From positions 1-64,000 of the forward strand of contig JBBRLS010000002.1 of the NCBI GenBank assembly GCA_038231215.1: a stretch of 64,000 bases of DNA. Reading direction: 5' to 3'. Shown piece by piece: positions 51,801 to 59,706 of the stretch. The stretch's first letter is position 1, and each line of letters starts with the position of its first letter. The notes under the pieces are model-generated. The model was not told the origin of the DNA and did not search any database. It saw nothing but the letters and a program-made list of their open reading frames with translations. The DNA comes from Schlegelella_A sp038231215. GTDB taxonomy: Bacteria > Pseudomonadota > Gammaproteobacteria > Burkholderiales > Burkholderiaceae_C. The translations under genes and the position numbers were made by a program.

Positions 51801-54416
51801 GGCCTCTATCCCGACGCCGCCGGCACGCATCAGATTTTCGGCAACGTGCGCCAGGATCCTGCCAACGTGCTGGCGATGGCGCGGCCGCTCGCCGTCGTCG
51901 TCGCCGGTCTCGGCGAAGAGGGAAAGCTGCGCGCGGTCGATCTCTCGTGGACGGTGCGCCAGGCGGTCATCGCCTATGCACAACGACTGGCCGAGCAGGT
52001 GGCCGGCGCGCCGGCCGAGTTCGAGCTCGCGGCGACGCTCATCGGCAGCGGCGGCACCGGCATCAGCGCCGGCAGCGCGGCGCAGTCGATCGCGCAGGGC
52101 GCGTACGAAGCCAACCTCAAGCTGCGCGAGAACGGCTGGCCGCAGATCGGCCGGCTCATCCTCGTCGAGCTCTATCTCGACCGCGCCAGCGACGCCTGGC
52201 GCGCCATCGAAGTGCAGGCCACGGCGGCGGCCAACCAGCTCAAGCTGGTCGGCCCGGTGCAGGCGGGCGCCGGGGCCTTGCGCCGCTCGCTCGACTCGAG
52301 CTATCGCGGCGCCGCCTACGACCTGGTGAGCGCCGTGACGAGCCAGCGCGCCGATGGCGAGCCGACCATCACCTACAACCTCGACACGCGGCGTGCGCGC
52401 ACCGAGGTGCGCGCGCAGCAGACGCAGGGCACGCTGGTGCGCGAACTGGTCGCCAAGGCGTCGAACGACGCCAACCGCGACGCGCAGATCGGCCGCACCC
52501 TGTTCGACCTGCTCGTGCCGGTGGAGATGGAGCCCTTTCTCGGCGGCACGAGCGAGATGGTGCTCGAGCTCGACGCCGGCACCGCGGCGATCCCGTGGGA
52601 GCTGCTCGACACGCCCGGTTCACAGGCCGCGGGCGGCGACGCGCGGCCCTGGGCGATCCGCTCCAAGCTCTTGCGCAAGCTCCGTACACCCGAGTTCCGC
52701 GCCCAGGTGCTGGATGCCGACGCCGATGGCAGCGTCCTCGTCATCGGCGAGCCGCTCGTCGACCCTGCCCTCTATCCGCCGCTGCCCGGCGCGCGCGAAG
52801 AGGCGATCGCGGTCGCGGCGCGGCTCACCGGCGGCCCGACCGGCATCGACGCAGCGCATGTGCGCGCACTGACGAGCGGCAACGACGATGCGCGCAACAT
52901 CATCAATGCGCTATTCGAGCGCTCGTACCGCGTCGTCCACGTCGCCGGTCATGGCGCGCCGGGCGCCAAGGGCGGCGTCGTGCTCTCGGGCAACAACTTT
53001 CTCGGCGCTACCGAAGTGCAGGCGATGCGCGTCGTGCCCGAGCTGGTGTTCCTCAACTGCTGCCACCTCGCGGCGCGTGACGCGCAGAGCACGCTCGCGC
53101 CCTACGACCGCGCCGAGTTCGCGGCCAACATCGCCGAGGCGCTGATCGAGATCGGCGTGCGCTGCGTCGTCGCCGCCGGCTGGGCGGTCGAGGACGAGCC
53201 GGCCGAGATCTTCGCCACCACCTTCTACGACACGCTGCTCGCCGGCGGCCGCTTCATCGACGCGGTGGCCGCTGCGCGCGGCGCCGCCTGGCGCGCCAGC
53301 GGCAGCGGCAACACCTGGGCCGCGTATCAGTGCTACGGCGATCCGGGCTGGACCTGGCAGCGCGGCGGCATGTCGTTCGGTGCGGCGGCGTCGCCGGGAG
53401 ACGAGTTCGCCGCCGTCTCGTCGGCGCCCGCGCTGGCGCTGGCGCTGGAGACGATCTCGATCCGCTTGCGCTTCGGCGGCGACGAAGCCAAGGGCGGCGC
53501 GTCGCTGCAACTGCAGCGCGACAAGCTGCGCTTTCTCGAAGCGAAGTTCGCGCCGCTCTGGGGCACGATGGGCGCGGTCGCCGAGGCCTTCGGCCTGGCC
53601 TTCGCCGATGCCCGCGATCTCGACAAGGCGATCGACTGGTACCGCACTGCCGTTCGCGCCGACGACGGCAGCGCGTCGTTCCGCGCCGCCGAGCAGCTCG
53701 GCGACCAGCTCGCACGGCGCGGCGAGGCCTCTGCCGACGCGGCGAGCGGACGGCGCGACGTCGACGAAGCGATCGAGCATCTCGACCGGCTCGTGGCGAT
53801 GCAGCCGACCGCCGAACGCGAAGCCTTGCTCGGCTCGGCTTACAAGCGGCTGGTCATGATCGAAGGCCGCGCTGGCGCAGAGGAGCCCGCGACCGCGGCA
53901 AAGGGCCGTCGACGCCGCAGGACAGGCGCAGCTGCAGGCGATCGTCTCGCTGCGTTGCGCGCGATGGCGGTGCACTACGGCAACGCCGAACGCCTGGCGC
54001 ACGCGAGCCGCGCCGACAACCTCTTCTATCCCGCCAAGAACGGCATCAGCGCCGAGCTGCGTCTGGCCTTCCTCGAGCGCCGACCGGCCGAGCTGGCGCT
54101 CGAGCGCATCGAGGCGGTACGCGAGTCGCTGGCCCGCGCCGCGAGCGAGCGGCCCGACTTCTGGGCGGTGGTCGGCCAGATCGAGCTGCGCCTGCTCGTC
54201 GCCCTGGCGGCGCAGCGGCTGGCGGGCGAGGCGCCGGAGCTGGCCGTTGCGTTCCAGAACCTCAAGGCACGCGTGCCGGCGCCGGGCATGTGGGACTCGG
54301 TGCACACCGAAGCGCGCTTCACGCTCGAGCCCTATCTCGGCATCGCCAGCGCCGCTGAAAAGTCGGCCGCGACGGCGTTGCTGGATGCGCTGAAGGCGAT
54401 GGCGGCCGCCGCCTAG
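48867..54416 (+). CDS. Giant multidomain protein: two alpha/beta hydrolases plus CHAT protease
   Basis: 1849 residues from the ATG (a GTG at 48849 adds six). Order: N-terminal region; first alpha/beta hydrolase (~185-370: LVHGTFSD with His193, nucleophile Ser260 in THSRGG); second, LCAT-like lipase (~510-880: FVIPGILGSNL, Ser629 in AHSMGG, LGTPNGGSW); a conserved domain (~930-1130: FVHQPLLVGHYRSIALTG, VVVAGLGEEGKLRAVDLSW); CHAT caspase-clan protease (~1200-1440: IPWELLDTP, His1362 in HVAGHG, Cys1399 in LNCCHLA); and a helical, TPR-like C-terminus (~1500-1849). All catalytic residues look intact. It may couple proteolysis to lipid or ester hydrolysis. It is paired with the metacaspase. Confidence 0.9.
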   Translation: MAAAGQDIVFVIPGQADSAAPGRAATRGSVKASVRVGTTRAGGAPVKVTARPGEDVVVLAIANGPTLVLHPEDARDLMRAQAAAPTRGAPAAVSASNEVAVPAQLGWPGIGAGATRGAMGQALLSGFHVITGLVKDPAATLVAAAVTKKVDGQVDAGVYLLAAESLGPLKGSGRKLDQVPAASDGAPMLVLVHGTFSDTPGTFGKLWTQHNAVVRDLFSRYANRVYALDHPTLGTSPIGNALTLVRALPAGARLHLLTHSRGGLVAEVLARACGGGALTDAVLALFADARYAQHRSDLRALVKEAQAKGLRVERVVRVACPARGTLLASKRLDAYLSILSWCMELASIPVAPQIVDFLHEVARRRADPIEMPGLEAMTPESPVVAWLNNAPEAIAGELRVVAGDMQGDSIGSWVKTLLSDAFYWTDNDLVVQTRSMYGGAPRSPTAGGGGASFLLDRGGKVSHFNYFSNDRTVQAIAGALSDDAPAEFASIGPLSWSGQDATGTRAAKPAPLDAVAAAERPAVFVIPGILGSNLALDGKRIWLGFRFVNRLEGLAWNPDTASRVLPDGPIGSVYDDLIARLGETHEVIAFAFDWRRPIEDEAQRLGVAVDAALAARAASQQPVRIVAHSMGGLVARTMALEKPDTWQRMLARDGARVLMLGTPNGGSWSPMQTLSGDDTFGNALAAFGSLFDNRGARAAMAGMPGFMQLQASLLDPSLRLDRAETWAKLAADDIARLQERSSWHVEGVQQTIYQWGAPPQDVLDRAVKLRRRLDAQAAALGTDAKKMLLVVGHAAFTPAGYSFGDAGLEYLDATNGGDGRVPLDSALLPGVRTWKLDAVHGDLPSKSIAFPAYLELLVKGETTLLDPLDATALASRGTGIATGTSDASSSVPRSRPSRGMLGSEPPSSAADVLGGFTPTPGVDAKRSGPALHVSVLNADLKFVHQPLLVGHYRSIALTGTEAVVDRLVGTAMSKSLAAGLYPDAAGTHQIFGNVRQDPANVLAMARPLAVVVAGLGEEGKLRAVDLSWTVRQAVIAYAQRLAEQVAGAPAEFELAATLIGSGGTGISAGSAAQSIAQGAYEANLKLRENGWPQIGRLILVELYLDRASDAWRAIEVQATAAANQLKLVGPVQAGAGALRRSLDSSYRGAAYDLVSAVTSQRADGEPTITYNLDTRRARTEVRAQQTQGTLVRELVAKASNDANRDAQIGRTLFDLLVPVEMEPFLGGTSEMVLELDAGTAAIPWELLDTPGSQAAGGDARPWAIRSKLLRKLRTPEFRAQVLDADADGSVLVIGEPLVDPALYPPLPGAREEAIAVAARLTGGPTGIDAAHVRALTSGNDDARNIINALFERSYRVVHVAGHGAPGAKGGVVLSGNNFLGATEVQAMRVVPELVFLNCCHLAARDAQSTLAPYDRAEFAANIAEALIEIGVRCVVAAGWAVEDEPAEIFATTFYDTLLAGGRFIDAVAAARGAAWRASGSGNTWAAYQCYGDPGWTWQRGGMSFGAAASPGDEFAAVSSAPALALALETISIRLRFGGDEAKGGASLQLQRDKLRFLEAKFAPLWGTMGAVAEAFGLAFADARDLDKAIDWYRTAVRADDGSASFRAAEQLGDQLARRGEASADAASGRRDVDEAIEHLDRLVAMQPTAEREALLGSAYKRLVMIEGRAGAEEPATAAKGRRRRRTGAAAGDRLAALRAMAVHYGNAERLAHASRADNLFYPAKNGISAELRLAFLERRPAELALERIEAVRESLARAASERPDFWAVVGQIELRLLVALAAQRLAGEAPELAVAFQNLKARVPAPGMWDSVHTEARFTLEPYLGIASAAEKSAATALLDALKAMAAAA

Positions 54417-54419
54417 CCC

Positions 54420-55208
54420 CTAGCGCCCGCCGGTGACCTCGACGACCGAGCCCGTCGTGTAGCTCGACGCGTCGGAGAGCAGCCAGACGATCGCCTCGGC
54501 CACTTCTTCGGCGCTGCCGGCGCGTTGCATCGGCAACTGCGCCGCTATTTGCCGCACCCGATCGGGCGTGCCGCCGGAGGCGTGGATCTCGGTCTCGATG
54601 ATGCCGGGCCGTACCGCGTTGACGCGGATGCCTTCGGCCGCGAGCTCTTTGGCGAGACCGATCGTGAAGCTCTCGATCGCGCCCTTGGCCGCCGCGTAGT
54701 CGACGTATTGGCCGGGTCCGCCGAGCTTGGCCGCGGCCGACGAGAGGTTGACGATCGCGCCGCCGCTGTGCGCGCCATTCGTGCTGCCTTCGCCAGGCTT
54801 CGTCGTCATGCGCCGGATCGCTTCACGCGCGCAGAAGAAGCTGCCGAACACGTTGATCGCGAACATGCGTTGCAGGCGTGCCGGCGACATCGCGTCGACG
54901 CGCGCGCCGAGGTCGACGACACCCGCGTTGTTGACCAGCCCCATCAGCGGCGGCAGACCTGCATCGATGTGCGCGAACATGGCGATGACGTCGGCGTCGC
55001 TGGCGACGTCGGCCTGCAGCGCGAGCGCCGTTCCGCCGGCGGCGCGAATCGTCGCGACGACCCGCTCCGCGGCCGCCGCATCGTGCGCGTAGTTGACGGC
55101 GACGGCCCAACCGCGCGCCGCACACATCAGGCTCGTCGCCGCGCCGATGCCGCGCCCGCCGCCAGTGACGAGGACGCTGCGCAAGGCCGTCGCCGCCTCA
55201 CTCTTCAT
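54420..55208 (-). CDS. Short-chain dehydrogenase/reductase
   Basis: 262 residues. NAD(P)-binding TGGGRGIGAAT, structural NNAG, catalytic Ser in NLSSAAAKLGG and Tyr-x-x-x-Lys in YAAAKGAIE, and C-terminal YTTGSVVEVTGGR. A classical SDR, FabG-like; the substrate is unknown. Its ATG lies 11 bp inside the end of the FHA gene, so it is translated from the protease-FHA-SDR transcript. It converges with the CHAT gene across 3 bp. Confidence 0.93.
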   Translation of the reverse strand: MKSEAATALRSVLVTGGGRGIGAATSLMCAARGWAVAVNYAHDAAAAERVVATIRAAGGTALALQADVASDADVIAMFAHIDAGLPPLMGLVNNAGVVDLGARVDAMSPARLQRMFAINVFGSFFCAREAIRRMTTKPGEGSTNGAHSGGAIVNLSSAAAKLGGPGQYVDYAAAKGAIESFTIGLAKELAAEGIRVNAVRPGIIETEIHASGGTPDRVRQIAAQLPMQRAGSAEEVAEAIVWLLSDASSYTTGSVVEVTGGR

Positions 55209-56304
55209 CGTCGCCGCCGCTGCGCGAATCTCCGTCGGCCCCGGTCTGCTCCTTGGCCTTCTTGTCGAGGAGGGTCTGAATCGGCGCCAGCCCTTCGACG
55301 AAGCGATCGACCGGCACCGGTTTCGCCAGGCGCAAGGCCGGCGGGAACAGATGGTTCATGTACAGCTCCTCGCCCGGCCGTCCGGTGCGTTGCACGTTGA
55401 ACCAGAGCTGCAATGCGACGCCGGCAATGAAGCCGGCCACGGTGACGGCGCGCATCAAGCGCTGCCGGCCGGGCTCGACGGCGAGCAGGTGAAAGTAGAT
55501 CGTCGCCGCGATCGTCGCGTAGACAGCGACGAAGCTGAAGTCGGTGACCCAGGGCCACGAGAAGGCGAAGGCGACGAGCGGCGGCAAGACACCGAGCACG
55601 ACACCGACCAGGCTGGCGACGACGAACACGCGCACGTGCCAGCCGAAGCTGCTTTGCCGCGCGAAGATCTTCGACAGCAACGCCCAGAAGCCGCACCAGA
55701 GCGCGGCCACCATCAGCGTGCCGAGCACCGCGGTGCCTATGGCGCGCGCCAGGCCGTCGGGGTCGGTGTCGACGTAAGTGCTGGCCATGACCGAGACGAT
55801 CGCCAGCAACGCCAGCCCTGCAGTCGGCAGCCAGCGCAGCTCGCGCGAGAGCATGGGCGCGAGCAGCTGCTCCGGCGGCACGGCGTGGCCCGGAAGCCGC
55901 AGGCGCAGGGCGACGCGGCCGATGTGCAGGTCGAGGTCGCGACCGCTGTCGATGAATCGCTTCGACGCGCCGCCCGCGACACGTTCGCGCGCCACGGCCA
56001 GGCCGTTGTTCGTCTCGCCCGCTGTGACGACAAGTGTGGCCGCCGCGGCGTCGCCGGTCGGCTGCTCGAGGGCCAGTGTCGCGTGGTGCGCGGCGACGTG
56101 CGGATCGGTGAGCACGACGTCGTTGTCGAGGGCGCGCCCTATCGTCACCGGCCAGCGCTCGATGCGCCAGGCTTGTCGCACCATGCCGTCACGGTCGACC
56201 GCTTCGAGCAGCGCCGTGCCCGAAGGCGGCGCGGCCTCGGCCGGAACCGCCGGGGCGTGGGACACGTTTTCGGGCTCGGTGACGACGTGCACTAGCGGAC
56301 CCAT
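55198..56304 (-). CDS. FHA-domain membrane protein
   Basis: 368 residues. Residues ~40-130 carry an FHA domain (WPVTIGRALDNDVVLTDPHVAAHHATL), which binds phosphothreonine peptides. About five membrane helices follow (LPTAGLALLAIVSVMAS to FIAGVALQLWF), then an acidic C-terminal tail. It probably recruits a phosphorylated partner to the inner membrane. No Ser/Thr kinase gene is in the window. The start overlaps the protease stop codon by 13 bp and has no good ribosome site, suggesting coupling. Confidence 0.85.
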   Translation of the reverse strand: MGPLVHVVTEPENVSHAPAVPAEAAPPSGTALLEAVDRDGMVRQAWRIERWPVTIGRALDNDVVLTDPHVAAHHATLALEQPTGDAAAATLVVTAGETNNGLAVARERVAGGASKRFIDSGRDLDLHIGRVALRLRLPGHAVPPEQLLAPMLSRELRWLPTAGLALLAIVSVMASTYVDTDPDGLARAIGTAVLGTLMVAALWCGFWALLSKIFARQSSFGWHVRVFVVASLVGVVLGVLPPLVAFAFSWPWVTDFSFVAVYATIAATIYFHLLAVEPGRQRLMRAVTVAGFIAGVALQLWFNVQRTGRPGEELYMNHLFPPALRLAKPVPVDRFVEGLAPIQTLLDKKAKEQTGADGDSRSGGDDEE

Positions 56305-57671
56305 CGGTAGGCATTCAGGTAGTGCTGGGCGAGCCGCTGCGCGTTGGCGAAGCTCACGCCCTGCGCGTCGAAGCGGCCCTGCACGCCTGTCTCGCTCTGG
56401 TCGAGGGTGGCCACCAGCACCGAGACGTCGTAGAGCTGCGGCAGCTTCTTGTAGGCGCGCATGCAGACCACGGCGCGCAAGGCGAGCCCATCGCGATCGA
56501 TGAAGTCCTCGTTGCAGCGCGGCTTGGTCTGGTGCTGAGGCGAAAGGCGGACGAAGGCCTCGTTGCGAAAGCTCTGCGCGTAGCGCGCGGCGAAGCGCAG
56601 CGCGCCGAGCTTGGTGCCGTCGTAGCTCTCGTGGCGCAGCGAGATCGTGCCGGTGTTGAAGTCGCCGACGAAGATGCGCGTGTCCATGACGCAGTCGGAG
56701 CGCTCGAAGTCCATGCCGCCGGTGCGCGAGGGCTCGCTCGAGCCCCAGCAGCGCATGAACACGTCGGGCGGCACCGGCACCTGGTAGCGCGGGTGCGTGG
56801 CGGGCTTCCAGCCTTGCGCGAGAAAGCGCTCGGTGAGCAGCGCCTGATGCTTCTGCAACTGCTCGTCGACGATCGCATAGGCCGGGCCGGCGAGCGGCGC
56901 GGCGTCCTTGCCGCGCGCGAGCAGCGCGGTGGCGAACGTCGCCGGCACGAGAAAGCTCACCTGCTCGCCGTCTACGCGGCGCGCCACGTTGATGCCGATG
57001 ACGTGGCCTTCCTCGTCGAGCGCCGGGCCGCCGCTCATGCCCCCCGAGAGCGCGCCGCCGAAGAATATCTGCGGATAGAAGCTCCGCTTGACGAGGCCGT
57101 TATAGGTGCCTTGCACGACCGCGAAGCCGACGTCGAGCGGATTGCCGAGTGAGTAGATGCGTTCGCCCTGCGCGAGCGGCTCGGCCTCGGGCCGGAACGG
57201 GAGCGCGTCGAAGCTGCGCGCCGGCGCGTCGGCCGCCCTCAGCAGGGCCAGGTCGTGCGCCACGTCGAGCTGCAGGATCTGCAGCGGTGCTTCGCGGCCG
57301 TCGGCCGTGACGTAGACGAGGTCGTGGCGCTCGGGCTTGAGCGCCGCCTCGCTGACGACGTGGAAGTTGGTGACGATCAGGCCTTCTTTCGTCACGAAGA
57401 AGCCCGAGCCGACCGAGGTCTGGCTGGCGCGGCCCTTGAGCACGGTGCGGATCTGCACGAGCTGCGAGCGAGCTTGCTCGTAGATCTTCTTTGCCGAGAG
57501 CGAGATCGGCGCTGCCGCGGCTGGGGCCGAGGGCGCGGCCTCGGCCCCAGCAGGCGGTGCGGAGGCCGCCGCGGGCTTCGCAGACGGCACCGGCGGCGCG
57601 GCCATGCCGAGCGGCGCCATCGCGGCGAGCAGGGCCGACACGCAAGACAGAAGGGGCCGGCGCAAACTCAT
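56292..57671 (-). CDS. Exported trypsin-like serine protease (HtrA-type catalytic domain, no PDZ)
   Basis: 459 residues. Signal peptide (about residues 1-25), then an Ala/Pro-rich linker. The protease domain has the full triad: His104 in TNFHVV, Asp140 in DVAHDLALL, Ser213 in GGMSGGP. Unlike DegP/DegS it lacks PDZ domains; instead ~200 C-terminal residues of unknown type follow, with several cysteines. Probably periplasmic. The start at 57671 begins a normal signal peptide; the longer frame upstream adds non-conserved sequence. It is the first gene of the protease-FHA-SDR unit and divergent from the ABC importer genes. Confidence 0.9.
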   Translation of the reverse strand: MSLRRPLLSCVSALLAAMAPLGMAAPPVPSAKPAAASAPPAGAEAAPSAPAAAAPISLSAKKIYEQARSQLVQIRTVLKGRASQTSVGSGFFVTKEGLIVTNFHVVSEAALKPERHDLVYVTADGREAPLQILQLDVAHDLALLRAADAPARSFDALPFRPEAEPLAQGERIYSLGNPLDVGFAVVQGTYNGLVKRSFYPQIFFGGALSGGMSGGPALDEEGHVIGINVARRVDGEQVSFLVPATFATALLARGKDAAPLAGPAYAIVDEQLQKHQALLTERFLAQGWKPATHPRYQVPVPPDVFMRCWGSSEPSRTGGMDFERSDCVMDTRIFVGDFNTGTISLRHESYDGTKLGALRFAARYAQSFRNEAFVRLSPQHQTKPRCNEDFIDRDGLALRAVVCMRAYKKLPQLYDVSVLVATLDQSETGVQGRFDAQGVSFANAQRLAQHYLNAYRWVR

Positions 57672-57839
57672 CCAAAGACATTCTACGAGGGCCCTGCAAG
57701 ACCCCGGACCACCGTCGCCGGGCCGCATCGATGACAAGCGACGGCAGAAGCCGCCTGCGTCGGCGCGGCGGGTTGATCGGGGTGCGCGGCGGCGCGCGCC
57801 TCGCTACAGTCGGCCCCCTGATCATCCGGAGATTTGCCG

Positions 57840-58865
57840 ATGCGCCGCCGCACGCTCCTTTCCGCCAGCGCCGCCGCGCTGGCGCTGCCCACGCTGACCT
57901 GGAGCCAGGCCGTCGAGAAGCCCAGGCTCACGGTCGCGGTGGGCGGCAAGAACCTTCTCTACTACCTGCCGCTCACCATCGCCGAGACGCAGGGCTACTT
58001 CAAGTCCGAAGGGCTCGAGGTGACGGTCGCCGACTTCGCGGGCGGCTCGCGTGCCTTGCAGGCCCTGGTCGGCGGCAGCGCCGACGTCGTCTCGGGCGCC
58101 TTCGAGCACACCATCAACATGCAGGTCAAGGGCCAGCGCCTGCGTGCCTTCGCGCTGCAGGGCCGGGCGCCGCAGATCGTGCTCGGCATCAACCCGAAGA
58201 CGATGCCGAACTTCAAGTCTGTCGCCGAGCTGAAGGGCAAGAAGCTCGGCGTCACCGCGCCGGGCTCGTCGACCAACGTGCTGGCCAATTTCGTGCTCGG
58301 CAAGGCCGGGCTGAAGCCGGGCGACGTCTCGATCATCGGCGTCGGTGCGGGCAGCGGCGCCGTCGCGGCGATGCGCGCCGGGCAGATCGACGCGATCTCC
58401 AATCTCGATCCGGTGATCACCCTGCTGTCGCGCTCGGGCGACCTGAAGATCCTCTCCGACACGCGCATCGTCGCCGAGGCCGACAAGATCTTCGGCGGGC
58501 CGATGCCCGCGGGCTGCCTCTACACGCAGCAGACCTTTCTCGACAAGTACCCGGCCACCGCGCAGGCGCTCGCCAACGCCATCGTGCGCGCCGACAAGTG
58601 GATCCAGACCGCCGGCGCGAGCGACATCATCAAGGCCGTGCCCGAGAACTACCTGCTCGGCGATCGCGCCGTCTATGTCGACGCCTTTCTCGCCGCCAAG
58701 GGCGCGCTCTCGGTCGACGGCATGATCCCCGAGGCCGGCCCCGAGACGGCGCGCCGTGCCCTGGCCAGCATCGACCCCGAGATCGCAGCCGCGAAGATCG
58801 ACCTCGCCGCGATCTGGACCAACGACTACGCGCAGCGCGCCAACGCCAGGTACCCGAAGGGCTGA
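57840..58865 (+). CDS. ABC transporter substrate-binding protein (NMT1/SsuA-like)
   Basis: 341 residues. Signal peptide MRRRTLLSASAAALALPTLTWSQA, with a twin-Arg that could allow Tat export. The NMT1/SsuA/TauA fold is clear (YYLPLTIAETQGYFKSEGLEVTVADFAGGSRALQALVGGSADVV, LKGKKLGVTAPGSSTN, MRAGQIDAISNLDPVI). It delivers a small anion or pyrimidine (sulfonate, taurine, nitrate or thiamine precursor) to the permease. GGAG 8 bases before the ATG. Confidence 0.93.
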   Translation: MRRRTLLSASAAALALPTLTWSQAVEKPRLTVAVGGKNLLYYLPLTIAETQGYFKSEGLEVTVADFAGGSRALQALVGGSADVVSGAFEHTINMQVKGQRLRAFALQGRAPQIVLGINPKTMPNFKSVAELKGKKLGVTAPGSSTNVLANFVLGKAGLKPGDVSIIGVGAGSGAVAAMRAGQIDAISNLDPVITLLSRSGDLKILSDTRIVAEADKIFGGPMPAGCLYTQQTFLDKYPATAQALANAIVRADKWIQTAGASDIIKAVPENYLLGDRAVYVDAFLAAKGALSVDGMIPEAGPETARRALASIDPEIAAAKIDLAAIWTNDYAQRANARYPKG

Positions 58866-58905
58866 GCGCGATGGCCCGGCAAGCGCCCGCGAGCCCGGTG
58901 ACGCC

Positions 58906-59706
58906 GTGACCCCGGCGCTCGCGCTCGACGGCATCTCCTGCACCTTCGTCTCGAAGGGCGACGCGCGACAGCGCTACACGGCGGTGCGCGACGTGACGCT
59001 CGCCGTCGGCGCCGGCGAGTTCGTCTCGGTCGTCGGCCCGACCGGCTGCGGCAAGAGCACGCTGCTCAACGTCGCAGCCGGGCTGCTCGCGCCGAGCACG
59101 GGCAGCGTCGAGGTGTTCGGCGAAAAGCTCGTCGGCCTGAACCGGCGCGCCGGCTACATGTTCCAGGCCGACAGCCTGATGCCGTGGCGCACGGCGCTCG
59201 GCAACGTCGCCGCCGGCCTCGAGTTCCATGGCGTGAGCGATGCTTCGTCGCAAGCGCACGAATGGCTGAAGCGGGTCGGCCTCGGCGGCTTCGGCGACCG
59301 CTATCCGCACCAGCTCTCGGGCGGCATGAGAAAGCGCGTCAGCCTGGCGCAGACGCTGGTCCTCGACCCCGACATCATCCTCATGGACGAGCCCTTCTCC
59401 GCGCTCGACATCCAGACGCGCCAGCTCATGGAAAACGAGGTGCTCGCGCTCTGGGCCGATAAGAAGAAGGCGGTCCTTTTCATCACCCACGACCTCGACG
59501 AGGCGATCGCCATGAGCGACCGCGTCGTCTGCCTTTCGGCCGGGCCGGGCTCGCACCCGATCGGCGAGTTCGCGATCGACCTGTCGCGCCCGCGCGACGT
59601 CGCCGAGGTGCGCGCCACGCCGCGCTTCGTCGAGCTGCACCAGGCGATCTGGGACGTGTTGCGTGAAGAGGTGCTAGCCGGCTATCGGCAGCAACTCGCC
59701 GCATGA
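58906..59706 (+). CDS. ABC transporter ATP-binding protein
   Basis: 266 residues. Walker A GPTGCGKST (44-52), Q-loop in MFQADSLMPWRT, signature LSGGMRKR, Walker B DIILMDEP, D-loop SALD and H-loop ITHD are all intact. It belongs to the SsuB/TauB/NrtD group. The start is a GTG in the only suitable frame; the ribosome site is weak. Its TGA overlaps the permease ATG (ATGA). Confidence 0.93.
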   Translation: MTPALALDGISCTFVSKGDARQRYTAVRDVTLAVGAGEFVSVVGPTGCGKSTLLNVAAGLLAPSTGSVEVFGEKLVGLNRRAGYMFQADSLMPWRTALGNVAAGLEFHGVSDASSQAHEWLKRVGLGGFGDRYPHQLSGGMRKRVSLAQTLVLDPDIILMDEPFSALDIQTRQLMENEVLALWADKKKAVLFITHDLDEAIAMSDRVVCLSAGPGSHPIGEFAIDLSRPRDVAEVRATPRFVELHQAIWDVLREEVLAGYRQQLAA

